DNA of 64,000 nt from Oleidesulfovibrio alaskensis DSM 16109 (GTDB lineage Bacteria > Desulfobacterota > Desulfovibrionia > Desulfovibrionales > Desulfovibrionaceae). The DNA is taken from assembly GCF_000482745.1 (NCBI RefSeq), contig NZ_AXWQ01000004.1:62001-126000 (forward strand), written 5' to 3'. The notes under the pieces were generated by a model. The model was not told the DNA's origin. It was given only the letters and a program-made list of their open reading frames with translations, and made no database searches. The stretch's first letter is position 1, and every line of letters begins with the position of its first letter. This document shows, in pieces, positions 34,066 through 42,465 of the stretch. The position numbers and the translations under genes are program-made.

Positions 34066-36003
34066 ATGACACAGCTCGTAACAGGCTGCACACTCGACTG
34101 TCCGGACTGCTGCTCCATGGTGGCCGTACCCCGGCAAGACGGCACCCTGTCCATACAGGGCAATCCGGCACATCCTTTTACTCAGGGGCTCATCTGCGGC
34201 AAAGGAAAAAACTTCGTACAGCGCCTGCAATCGTCCGAACGTATCACAACGCCTCTTGTGCGCCGCAACGGTACGCTCCGCAAAGCTTCGTGGGACGAAG
34301 CGCTGTCTGTATGTGCCGCGAAAATAGATGCCCTGCGCGCCACCCCGGAAAAAATGCTGCATATACGGGGTGCAGGAACCCGTGGAGTTCTCTTCGACGC
34401 CGCGGGAGAACTGCCCGCCCGCCTGCGTATGGCTGCCACGCACGGCTCGCTGTGCGACGAGACAGGTATCGAAGCGTGCAAGGCTGACTTCGGTTCGCTG
34501 AATATGAACCATCCCCACGATCTTTTTAATGCAGACCACATTGTAAACTGGGGACGCGACATTTCACGCTCGTCGGTTCATCTGGCAAAAATTGTCAATG
34601 AAGCCAGAAAAAAGGGAACACAGGTTCTGCTCATAAGTCCCTGCCCGTCAGGCGCCGCAGGCTATGCCGACGAAGTTATCACAGTACGCCCGGGTACAGA
34701 CCGCTTTCTGGCCGCCGCGGCGGCCAGACGACTGCTGACGCGCCCCGGTTTCCGTCAGCGCCTTTTACGCTGTTCTGCCAATGCAGACGCATACCTTGCC
34801 TGCCTTGACGCCATGGATGAACACGCCCTGCTGACGGCGTGCGATGTATCAACCGCCGCTCTGGAAAAACTGACAGACTGGTACGCCGACACGGATGCCG
34901 CTGTATCAACCCTGCTGGGATGGGGGCTGCAGCGCTACATACGCGGCGCCCAGAACGTCAGGCACATAAATGCCCTTGCCATGATAAGCGGCCATATAGG
35001 AAAAAACGGCGCCGGTGTTTTCTACAACATATCGTCGTCACGGAACTTCAACCGCCAGTGGATGCAGGATCTTCCGGAACCTTCGCGCAGGTTGAGTCTG
35101 CCGCGCATAGGGCAGGAGCTTGCCGGTGCAGCCCCCCCTGTGGAGCTGGTACTGTGCAGGGGCATCAATTTCGTCAACCAGTGCCCTGATTCACACACCA
35201 CAGCAGCGGCTCTCCGGCATGCATTTGTTATTGTCCTCGATGCATTTATGAACGATACAGCCGCACTGGCAGACGTCCTTCTGCCGTGCAGCCTGATGCT
35301 GGAACGGGAAGAAATAGTCGGATCCTTCATGCACAACCAGATAAACTACTGCGCACCGGTGTTTCCGCCGCCCGGTGAATGCCGCGACGACTTTGACATA
35401 CTGGATGAGCTGGGCAGCAGGCTTTCTGAACCGGTGCGTCTGCCGGACAGAGAGACATGCCTGCGTCGCGCGCTTGATTCCCCGCTTCTGCAGACAACGC
35501 TTTCCCGTCTGCGGCAGGAGGGATTCGCCACCGCCGAACACCCGTTCATCGCATATGAAGGTATGCGTACAGACCATCAGGATGGCCTGTTCCATTGTGT
35601 CGCCGAACTTTCACCTGACAAGGAAGATTCCGGAGACTACCCGTTTTTCCTGCTGACCCTCATAAGCCGCAACACACTGCATTCACAGATTCCTGCCGGG
35701 ATGCAACAGGGCCTGCCGGAACTTGCCGCAGCGCCTTGCGCGGCACAGGCGGCGGGCATCGCAGACGGCGAAGCTGCTTTACTTTGCACACCCGGCGGCC
35801 AGATGCAGGTCACCGTCCGCTTTGATCCCGCTATTCATCCTTCCGCCGTGCGGTTGCGGCGCGGTGGCTGGGTCAGCCGCGGCTGGGGGGCCAACGGGCT
35901 TACAGCCCCGCTGGTTACAGATGCCGGAGAAGGCGCGGCCTTCTACAGCCAGAAAGCCGCTATCAAAAAGTTGCAGGCAGAGCCGCCGCACCCGCAGGCA
36001 TAA
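34066..36003 (+). CDS. Molybdopterin oxidoreductase, small CPxDCPD-type member
   Basis: Mo/W-bis-MGD enzyme of 645 residues, substrate unknown. The N-terminal [4Fe-4S] site has Cys8, Cys12, Cys15 (TGCTLDCPDCCSM) and Cys44 (FTQGLICGKG). The molybdopterin-binding body shows HIRGAGTRGVLFD, GSLCDETGIEAC (a possible Mo-ligand Cys), VNWGRDISRSSVH, ISPCPSGAAGYADEVITVRPGTDRF and a late LTLISRNTLHSQIP that matches the C-terminal MGD-binding domain. No twin-arginine signal is present, so it is cytoplasmic. It lacks its own electron-transfer subunit. The gene follows rtcB by 4 nt, an unusual neighbour. The four-cluster ferredoxin and GltD-like proteins encoded nearby are plausible partners. Confidence 0.85.
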   Translation: MTQLVTGCTLDCPDCCSMVAVPRQDGTLSIQGNPAHPFTQGLICGKGKNFVQRLQSSERITTPLVRRNGTLRKASWDEALSVCAAKIDALRATPEKMLHIRGAGTRGVLFDAAGELPARLRMAATHGSLCDETGIEACKADFGSLNMNHPHDLFNADHIVNWGRDISRSSVHLAKIVNEARKKGTQVLLISPCPSGAAGYADEVITVRPGTDRFLAAAAARRLLTRPGFRQRLLRCSANADAYLACLDAMDEHALLTACDVSTAALEKLTDWYADTDAAVSTLLGWGLQRYIRGAQNVRHINALAMISGHIGKNGAGVFYNISSSRNFNRQWMQDLPEPSRRLSLPRIGQELAGAAPPVELVLCRGINFVNQCPDSHTTAAALRHAFVIVLDAFMNDTAALADVLLPCSLMLEREEIVGSFMHNQINYCAPVFPPPGECRDDFDILDELGSRLSEPVRLPDRETCLRRALDSPLLQTTLSRLRQEGFATAEHPFIAYEGMRTDHQDGLFHCVAELSPDKEDSGDYPFFLLTLISRNTLHSQIPAGMQQGLPELAAAPCAAQAAGIADGEAALLCTPGGQMQVTVRFDPAIHPSAVRLRRGGWVSRGWGANGLTAPLVTDAGEGAAFYSQKAAIKKLQAEPPHPQA

Positions 36004-36060
36004 AATGTAATTCTTCCCTGCTCGGTATGGAAATGCGCATGCCGTTCAGCACCGAATAAT

Positions 36061-36089
36061 AAAAAACCCCGCTCCGGAAAGGAGCGGGG
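36061..36089 (-). terminator. Intrinsic terminator after nadE
   Basis: Stem CCCCGCTCC / GGAGCGGGG (9 bp, 5-base loop) with a run of six T residues following on the minus strand, 18 nt after the nadE stop. It ends the uvrB-to-nadE run; it lacks a T-run in the plus direction. Confidence 0.92.
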
Positions 36090-36106
36090 ATAAAAGCAGC
36101 ACAAGC

Positions 36107-37759
36107 TCAGCAAGCATATCTGGCCGCCACCGGCATGCGCCAGCCCGAACCGAACGCCCTGTCAGTGACCTTGAGGCCGGGCGGTGCCTGACGCCGTTTG
36201 AATTCCGCCCTCCGGACAAGCCCGATGATGCGGCGTACCGTTTCAGGATGGTGTCCCGCCGCCACAATGGCGGCCATCCCCTGCTTCCGCACGATATGCC
36301 GTTCCAGCACATCATCCAGAACGGCATAGTCAGGCAGCGAATCTACGTCCTTCTGGTCGGGCCGCAGCTCCGCAGAAGGAGCCTTTTCCAGAACAGCGCG
36401 GGGAATCACTTCAAAACCGCGGACGCTGTTAAGCCAACGGCACACGGCGTACACCATGGTTTTGGGCAGGTCGGCTATCACGCCGAGCCCACCTGCCATG
36501 TCGCCGTAAATGGTGCAGTACCCCACGGCCAGCTCGGACTTGTTACCTGTGGTCAGCAGCACTTTGCCGAATTTGTTGGACATGGCCATAAGAATATTGC
36601 CACGGATACGCGACTGGATATTTTCTTCTGTCACATCGGCATCCAGCCCTGCAAAAGATTCAGAAAGAGCAGCATCAAACGAGCGCATCAGCGGTTCAAT
36701 GGGCACAACGCGCGAGCGTATGCCCAGATTTTGCACCAGTGCAACCGAATCATCCACACTGCCTCTGCTGGAATACGGAGAAGGCATCATCACGCCGAGG
36801 ACATTTTCCGGCCCCAGTGCTTCGGCGGCGATGCAGGCCACCAACGCCGAATCAATACCACCGGAAAGCCCCAGCACCGCACCTTTAAAGCCGCATTTGG
36901 CAGCATAGTCGCGCGTACCCAGCACCAGAGCCTGCCATATCTGGGCCTCGGGCTCCGGAGCGTCAGGTGCGACAGCACCGGCCGACGCGGCGCAGGCATC
37001 CGCCAGCAACACCTCGGGAACAAACCCCGCAGCGCGGGCCAGCAACGTGCCGTCGGCGCCCATCACCATACTTTTGCCCGCAAAAATCAGATCGTCATTA
37101 CCGCCGACCTGATTCACATACACCACGGGAACACCAATACGCGCCGCCACGGCACCCAGCATGGACTCACGTTGCGCCTGCTTGCCCAGCGAAAACGGAG
37201 AAGCCGAAAGGTTCACCAAGAGGTCCACACCTTCCGAGGCGAGTTCCGCCACGGGATCATGGGGATAGCGTCTGTGCTCTCCCCAGTACTCCTTGTCATT
37301 CCATATATCTTCGCAGATGCTTACGCCCACACGGTATCCGTCCACGGTGACCAGACCGCACCGGTGCCCCGGGGTGAAATACCGGCGTTCGTCGAACACA
37401 TCATACGTGGGCAGCAGCACCTTGGAGCCTGCAACCTCCGCAACGCCGTCACGCAGCAGCACTGCCGCATTGCGCACGGTATCGGGATAATCGCCGGCTG
37501 CTGCCACGGGAGCACCGACCAGCACCGGACAGCAATCCGCAAGCTCCTGCGCCAGCCTGTCCAGATGGCCGCGGCAGGCGGAGATAAATTCGTCCATCAG
37601 CAGAAGATCGCGGGGGGGATACCCGCACAAAGCCAGCTCGGAAGTCACGCACAGCCGGGCACCCCCTGCACTGGCGCTTCGCACCGCACCGGCAATGGCA
37701 GACGCATTGGCTGCAAGATCACCCACCACGGGGTTCAGTTGTAACAGAGCGATACGCAT
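36107..37759 (-). CDS. nadE: Glutamine-dependent NAD+ synthetase
   Basis: Amidates nicotinic acid adenine dinucleotide to NAD+. The 550-residue protein fuses an N-terminal glutaminase (nitrilase fold) with catalytic Glu in VTSELALCGYPPRDLLL, Lys in GSKVLLPTYDVFDERRYF and Cys in SICEDIWND, to a C-terminal synthetase with the pyrophosphatase P-loop LGLSGGIDSALVACIA and the conserved TGNKSELAVGYCTIYGDMAGG. The ATG at 37759 lies directly after the dapB stop, so translation is coupled. NAD-consuming ligA lies two genes upstream in the same run. A strong terminator follows. Confidence 0.96.
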   Translation of the reverse strand: MRIALLQLNPVVGDLAANASAIAGAVRSASAGGARLCVTSELALCGYPPRDLLLMDEFISACRGHLDRLAQELADCCPVLVGAPVAAAGDYPDTVRNAAVLLRDGVAEVAGSKVLLPTYDVFDERRYFTPGHRCGLVTVDGYRVGVSICEDIWNDKEYWGEHRRYPHDPVAELASEGVDLLVNLSASPFSLGKQAQRESMLGAVAARIGVPVVYVNQVGGNDDLIFAGKSMVMGADGTLLARAAGFVPEVLLADACAASAGAVAPDAPEPEAQIWQALVLGTRDYAAKCGFKGAVLGLSGGIDSALVACIAAEALGPENVLGVMMPSPYSSRGSVDDSVALVQNLGIRSRVVPIEPLMRSFDAALSESFAGLDADVTEENIQSRIRGNILMAMSNKFGKVLLTTGNKSELAVGYCTIYGDMAGGLGVIADLPKTMVYAVCRWLNSVRGFEVIPRAVLEKAPSAELRPDQKDVDSLPDYAVLDDVLERHIVRKQGMAAIVAAGHHPETVRRIIGLVRRAEFKRRQAPPGLKVTDRAFGSGWRMPVAARYAC

Positions 37760-38539
37760 CTACAGCATGTCCGACATGGTATACAGTTTACCGGGTCTGT
37801 TCTGCGCCAGCCACTTTGCGGCACGGATAGCCCCTGCTGCAAAGGTTTCACGCGAATGGGCCTGATGGGTCACTTCGATGCGCTCGCCGGGACCCAGAGC
37901 ATAGACCGTGTGTACGCCGACCACATCTCCGCCGCGAATGGTCTGAATGCCTATTTCCTCGTGCGGACGTTCTCCGATGATACCTTCACGGTGATAATTG
38001 GCCACCGTGTCCAGATCCCATTTCCGGGCTTCCGCCAGACATTCGGCAAGGCGCAGTGCCGTCCCGCTGGGAGAGTCTTTCTTTTTGTTGTGGTGCAGTT
38101 CCACCATTTCCAGATCATACTGTTCGCCCAGCAACGTTACCAGCTGGGGCAGAATTTTCAGCAGCACATTAACCCCCACACTCATGTTGGGAGCCCAGAA
38201 CACGGGAGTCTGCAATGCGCAATCCGCAAGTTCGGCTTTCTGCTCTTCGGTGAAACCCGTTGTGCCGATGACCAGCCCGCTGCCGTGCCGCGCACACGCC
38301 CGCGCGTTATGCACGCTGGCTTCCGGTGCGGTAAAATCGATGACCACGGCATCGGGCAGTCCGGGCAGCAGTTCCTCCAGCGTTCCGGCCACCTGACAGC
38401 CCAGATGTTCCAGTCCTTCACGGCGGCCTTCGCGTTCGACCACACCGGCAAGACGGCATTCTCCGTCAGCACGCACCATACCGGTAATGGTTGTGCCCAT
38501 ACGCCCGCCGGCACCCATCACAATAACGGAAACACTCAT
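37760..38539 (-). CDS. dapB: 4-hydroxy-tetrahydrodipicolinate reductase
   Basis: Reduces the dihydrodipicolinate precursor with NAD(P)H in lysine and diaminopimelate synthesis. The 259-residue protein starts MSVSVIVMGAGGRMGTTI (nucleotide-binding), has FTAPEASVHN, GTTGFTEEQK, APNMSVGVNVLLKIL, and the catalytic ELHHNKKKDSPSGTALRLAE. The start at 38539 follows GAGGAGG; a longer frame upstream is not supported. It is 22 nt downstream of ligA and its stop abuts the nadE start. Confidence 0.96.
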   Translation of the reverse strand: MSVSVIVMGAGGRMGTTITGMVRADGECRLAGVVEREGRREGLEHLGCQVAGTLEELLPGLPDAVVIDFTAPEASVHNARACARHGSGLVIGTTGFTEEQKAELADCALQTPVFWAPNMSVGVNVLLKILPQLVTLLGEQYDLEMVELHHNKKKDSPSGTALRLAECLAEARKWDLDTVANYHREGIIGERPHEEIGIQTIRGGDVVGVHTVYALGPGERIEVTHQAHSRETFAAGAIRAAKWLAQNRPGKLYTMSDML

Positions 38540-38561
38540 GACGTCCTCCTCGCTCTGGCGC

Positions 38562-40658
38562 CTACTGCACGCGCAGCAGACTGTTTTCATAGTCATCTGC
38601 AGCCTGTCCGGAAATTTCTTCAGACTCTGATGCCTGCCTGATGAATTCATCTTCCGTCAGAACCGTTATTCCCAGTGAACGGGCTTTTTCCAGCTTGCTG
38701 CCGGGCTTGTCTCCGGCCACAAGTATATCAAGTCTGGCGGAAACGCCGCTCATGACGGCTGCCCCCGCTTTTTCTGCCATAGCTTTGGCTTCAGAGCGTG
38801 TCATACGCACCAGCGAACCGGTAAAAAGAATTTTTTTGCCCGCAAGCGGTGTCACCGGCGTGCTGTCACCTGCAGGCTGCTGCTCCTCGGGCCACAGACC
38901 AAGATTCTTGAACTGCTGCAAAAGCTCCCTGTTCTGCCCGTTGGCAAAAAAAGCTCGTATGGAACCGGCCACCTCGCCGCCGATATCACGCAGAGACTGC
39001 AATGTCTCCTGATCGGCACGCATCAGTTCGTCCATATTGCCGAAACGGGCGGCAAGCGTTCTGGCAGTCTGTTCACCCACATGGCGGATACCCAGCGCGC
39101 AGATGAAACGCTGGAGCGTGGATTCGTGACGTGCCGAATCAAAAGCCTCTATAAAATTGGAAGCCAGTTTTTCGCCCATGCGCTCCATGCCCAGCAGGTC
39201 CTCCCGCGTAATGCGGAAAAGATCAGCCGGAGAAACCACCCTGCCGCTGTCCACCAGCTGCTCAATCCACTTGCGACCCACTCCGTCTATGTCCAGACCG
39301 GCCTTGGAAACAAAATGAATGATTGCCTGCTTGCGCACGGCAGGGCACTGCATATTGGTGCAGCGCCAGGCGGCCTCCCCTTCGCCGCGCACGGCAGCAC
39401 TGCCGCAGACAGGACACACGGCAGGAAAAACATACTCACGTTCAGCTCCGGTGCGTTCTTCCGGCACCGCGCGTACCACTTCGGGAATCACATCCCCCGC
39501 CCGCTGCACAATGACAACATCGCCCAGCATAAGGCCCTTGGCACGTATTTCATCTTCATTATGCAAAGTGGCGCTGGAAACAGTCACCCCGCCCACAGTC
39601 ACCGGCTCAAGCTCGGCCACAGGCGTCATCACACCGGTCCGCCCCACCTGAATTCTGATGTCCTTAAGGCGGGTACGCGCCTGATGCGCGGGAAATTTAA
39701 GCGCAATGGCCCAGCGAGGAGCCCTGGCCGTAAACCCCAGAGCCTCCTGCAGGTCAAGGTCGTTCAGCTTGGCGACTACGCCGTCTATTTCAAACGGCAG
39801 TTCATGCCGCGCGGCAGAAAGCTCGGTAAAAGCGGCTTCCACATCTGCAGGCGCAGCGCACAGTCTGCCCTGAGAAGGTACGGCAAACCCAAGCTCCTGC
39901 AGTCCCCGCATTATGTCATATTGGGTCCGCCAGCGCTGTCTGCCGTCCGCCCAGACAACCTGCCCCACGCCATATGCCATGAAACGCAGAGGGCGCGCCG
40001 CCGCCACGGAAGAATCCAGCTGGCGAACAGAGCCTGCGGCGGCATTGCGGGGGTTGGCAAACAGTTTGCCCCCCTTCTGCTGCTGCCGCGCATTAAGCGC
40101 TTCAAAATCGGCGCGGGTGATAATAACCTCTCCACGCACTTCAAGCCGCACGGGTGCTTCAATTTCCGGATTCAGCCGCATGCGGACATTGCGTACCGTG
40201 CGCATGGTGTGGGTCACATCTTCCCCCATGCTGCCGTCTCCGCGGGTCACAGCCAGCGAAAACACTCCATTTTCATAAACAAGTTCCATGGCCAACCCGT
40301 CCATTTTGGGGTCAACCCAGAATTCAAGCGGAGCATCAGGTTCCAGCCGGACAACGCGCTCGACAAATTCGCGGAACTCTTCAATACCGAATGCGTTATC
40401 CAGACTGTACATGCGCAGGGAGTGCTCACGGGGCTTCAGTCCGTCTAGTATCTGCCCGCCAACCTTATGCGTGGGCGACCCCGGATGGATATGCTCAGGG
40501 TGTTCCTCCTCCAGCCGCACCAGTTCCCTGAAAAGGGCATCGTACTCCGCATCGGATATTTCGGGCTCATCCATCACGTAGTACCGGTGACCGTGATACT
40601 CCAGCAAAGTGCGCAGTTCTTCCATGCGCTGTTCAACCTTGGCCGAATCCTGCTTCAC
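38562..40658 (-). CDS. ligA: NAD+-dependent DNA ligase
   Basis: Seals DNA nicks using NAD+, which is split to AMP and NMN. The 698-residue protein has the N-terminal Ia domain (YYVMDEPEISDAEYDALFRE), the adenylation lysine in DPKMDGLAMELVYENG (usually KLDGLA), NPRNAAAGSVRQLDSS, the OB fold, a four-cysteine zinc site (CPVCGSA ... CTNMQCP), helix-hairpin-helix repeats and a C-terminal BRCT domain (LAGKKILFTGSLVRMTRSEA). The GTG at 40658 was chosen because GAGGAG precedes it and because it overlaps the upstream glycosyltransferase stop by four bases (GTGA). It shares an operon with nadE. Confidence 0.96.
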   Translation of the reverse strand: MKQDSAKVEQRMEELRTLLEYHGHRYYVMDEPEISDAEYDALFRELVRLEEEHPEHIHPGSPTHKVGGQILDGLKPREHSLRMYSLDNAFGIEEFREFVERVVRLEPDAPLEFWVDPKMDGLAMELVYENGVFSLAVTRGDGSMGEDVTHTMRTVRNVRMRLNPEIEAPVRLEVRGEVIITRADFEALNARQQQKGGKLFANPRNAAAGSVRQLDSSVAAARPLRFMAYGVGQVVWADGRQRWRTQYDIMRGLQELGFAVPSQGRLCAAPADVEAAFTELSAARHELPFEIDGVVAKLNDLDLQEALGFTARAPRWAIALKFPAHQARTRLKDIRIQVGRTGVMTPVAELEPVTVGGVTVSSATLHNEDEIRAKGLMLGDVVIVQRAGDVIPEVVRAVPEERTGAEREYVFPAVCPVCGSAAVRGEGEAAWRCTNMQCPAVRKQAIIHFVSKAGLDIDGVGRKWIEQLVDSGRVVSPADLFRITREDLLGMERMGEKLASNFIEAFDSARHESTLQRFICALGIRHVGEQTARTLAARFGNMDELMRADQETLQSLRDIGGEVAGSIRAFFANGQNRELLQQFKNLGLWPEEQQPAGDSTPVTPLAGKKILFTGSLVRMTRSEAKAMAEKAGAAVMSGVSARLDILVAGDKPGSKLEKARSLGITVLTEDEFIRQASESEEISGQAADDYENSLLRVQ

Positions 40659-41386
40659 AGGTGCTCCTCGTCTGTCCACTGCCGCTTCATATCCTGAAGC
40701 AGCTCGTTGTATTGCGGGCCAAGCCGGGCGGTAAGGTATTCATTTTCCGCCCGCGCCGCCGTCTCTAAAAAACCGCTCACTGTTCTGGCCGTGGAATGAT
40801 ATGCGTGCTGCACAACAATGCCGTTGTCCACCACCACCGCCCAACCCGCACGGTGTGCGCAAAGCGAAAACCAGATATCCACCCCGTATCCGTAGGGGTT
40901 GCCGGCATAGTCCACGCCGCCGGTCTGCCGCCAGCAGTCAATGCTGATAACCGGTGCGATACCGTCTACATACGCAACCCGCCGGAACTGGTAACGGGGG
41001 TCGGCAACCATATGCTCATGGTAAGGGCTGCGCACCACGGCAGGCGCCCACACCCCTATAGCACCGGTACGCCGCTGCATGCGGGCCATACGGGCTTCCG
41101 CCCGCGCCAGCAGCGGCGGGCGCGTGTCAAACATGATATCGTTGTTCAAAAACCACAGGTGCGTGTAGCCGAGCCCCATGACAGACGCAAGAGTGTATTC
41201 CAGCGCCCCCGCCCAGTACAGGTTTTCAGAGGTCCGCTGCCATGCGCCGCAAAACGGTTCCGGTGCGCAGTTGTCCAGTACCATGATATCCGCCGCCCGC
41301 TGCGGATCGGCCGCCAGCATCTGCTGCTGCAGACGCATGGTCAGCTGCGGGTTGCCATAGTGCAGTATAACAGCCGCAATGCGCAT
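40655..41386 (-). CDS. Family 2-like glycosyltransferase
   Basis: Protein of 243 residues with the start of a GT-A nucleotide-sugar fold (IAAVILHYGNPQLTMRLQQQ, IMVLDNCAPEPFCG) and the metal-site-like segment LWFLNNDIMF, followed by VAYVDGIAPVISIDCWRQTGG and GYGVDIWFSLCAHRAGWAVV, which resemble GT2 enzymes that act on rhamnose or other polysaccharide sugars. No membrane segment. Donor and acceptor are unknown. Its stop overlaps the ligA start by 4 nt and it lies 6 nt downstream of the K+ channel gene, so it is co-transcribed with a DNA repair and cofactor set without obvious functional reason. Confidence 0.75.
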   Translation of the reverse strand: MRIAAVILHYGNPQLTMRLQQQMLAADPQRAADIMVLDNCAPEPFCGAWQRTSENLYWAGALEYTLASVMGLGYTHLWFLNNDIMFDTRPPLLARAEARMARMQRRTGAIGVWAPAVVRSPYHEHMVADPRYQFRRVAYVDGIAPVISIDCWRQTGGVDYAGNPYGYGVDIWFSLCAHRAGWAVVVDNGIVVQHAYHSTARTVSGFLETAARAENEYLTARLGPQYNELLQDMKRQWTDEEHL

Positions 41387-41392
41387 GGCGTG

Positions 41393-42433
41393 CTACAAAA
41401 TCTCCTGAAACGACGCAAGATTATCTTCTGAACCGACCACGATAAGCGTATGTCCCGCATTGATGACAAAATCGGAAGCAGGATTGAAATGCATGGTGCC
41501 GTCCACATCTTTCACTGCAATGACAATAAGATTGAACCGCGCGCGGATGCCGGAATCCATCAGTGCTTTGCCCACAAGCCCGGAAGATGCCGTGATCAGC
41601 AGTTCCTCCATCTGGATATCCATTTTGCCGCCGCGCTGGGTCAGCTCGACAAAGCTTGTAACGGTGGGACGCAGCACTGACTGCGCCATGCGCAGACCGC
41701 CTATGCGATGCGGCAGCAGCACCTTGTTGGCGCCTGCCTGCATCAGCTTGCTTATGTGCGACTCCGCTCCGGCACGGGCCACTATGTGCAGGTCGGGGTT
41801 AAACTGACGGGCGCTGAGAACCACATAGACATTGGCAGAGTCCAGCTCCAGCGCGGCTATCAGGTTGGTCGCATTGCGGATATTGGCCTCTTCAAGAACC
41901 TGGTCGGATGTGGCGTCGCCTGCGATGTGCAGAATGCCTTTTTCATCCAGTTGCGTCACACTTTCAGGGTTCTGTTCGATGACCACCACCGAGCCGCCTT
42001 CATGCATGATCTCTTCCGCCACCACCCGGCCTATTCTGCCGTAACCGCAAACAATACTGTGCCCTTTGAGTCTGGCTATGGCTTTGAGCACCCTGCGCCT
42101 CCCGAAAGCCTTAAATAATTTACCTTCCACAAGCATCTGCGAAAACGCCCCGAGAATGAACGCAAAGTTGCCCACACCGGTCAGAATAAGCAATGTGGTC
42201 AGAATACGTCCCTGCGTGGACATGGGATGTACTTCCTGAAAGCCAACCGTGGACAGCGTGATAACCACCATGTAGCAGCTGTCCCAGAAATCCCAGCCCT
42301 CGATGTGCATATATGAGAACACCGCCGCAAAAAAGACCAGAAACATGGTCAGCTGGCTGAACACCAGCGGCCAGAATGTCCCTACCCTGTTGCGGAGGCG
42401 TATTATACGCACACGTAACGTCTTCTCGTCCAT
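41393..42433 (-). CDS. Two-TM potassium channel with TrkA-N/TrkA-C (RCK) domains
   Basis: Membrane protein of about 346 residues. The N-terminal part has two hydrophobic helices flanking a pore loop with the selectivity filter in TLSTVGFQEVHP, followed by a cytoplasmic RCK domain: Rossmann motif IVCGYGRIGRVVAEEI, the acidic ligand-binding end VVVIEQNPE, GDATSDQVLEEANI, and a C-terminal TrkA-C domain (MDIQMEELLITASSGLVGKA). It resembles MthK-like channels gated by a cytoplasmic ligand. The usual GYG or GFG filter reads GFQ. The start is uncertain: ATG at 42433, or a TTG at 42469 overlapping the uvrB stop. Confidence 0.86.
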   Translation of the reverse strand: MDEKTLRVRIIRLRNRVGTFWPLVFSQLTMFLVFFAAVFSYMHIEGWDFWDSCYMVVITLSTVGFQEVHPMSTQGRILTTLLILTGVGNFAFILGAFSQMLVEGKLFKAFGRRRVLKAIARLKGHSIVCGYGRIGRVVAEEIMHEGGSVVVIEQNPESVTQLDEKGILHIAGDATSDQVLEEANIRNATNLIAALELDSANVYVVLSARQFNPDLHIVARAGAESHISKLMQAGANKVLLPHRIGGLRMAQSVLRPTVTSFVELTQRGGKMDIQMEELLITASSGLVGKALMDSGIRARFNLIVIAVKDVDGTMHFNPASDFVINAGHTLIVVGSEDNLASFQEIL

Positions 42434-42465
42434 GCACTGTGTTCCGTATAAAGATTCAGAAAAGC

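Noticed and set aside
36248..37744. Long plus-strand open frame opposite nadE
   Set aside because: Antisense shadow of a gene with all NAD synthetase motifs.
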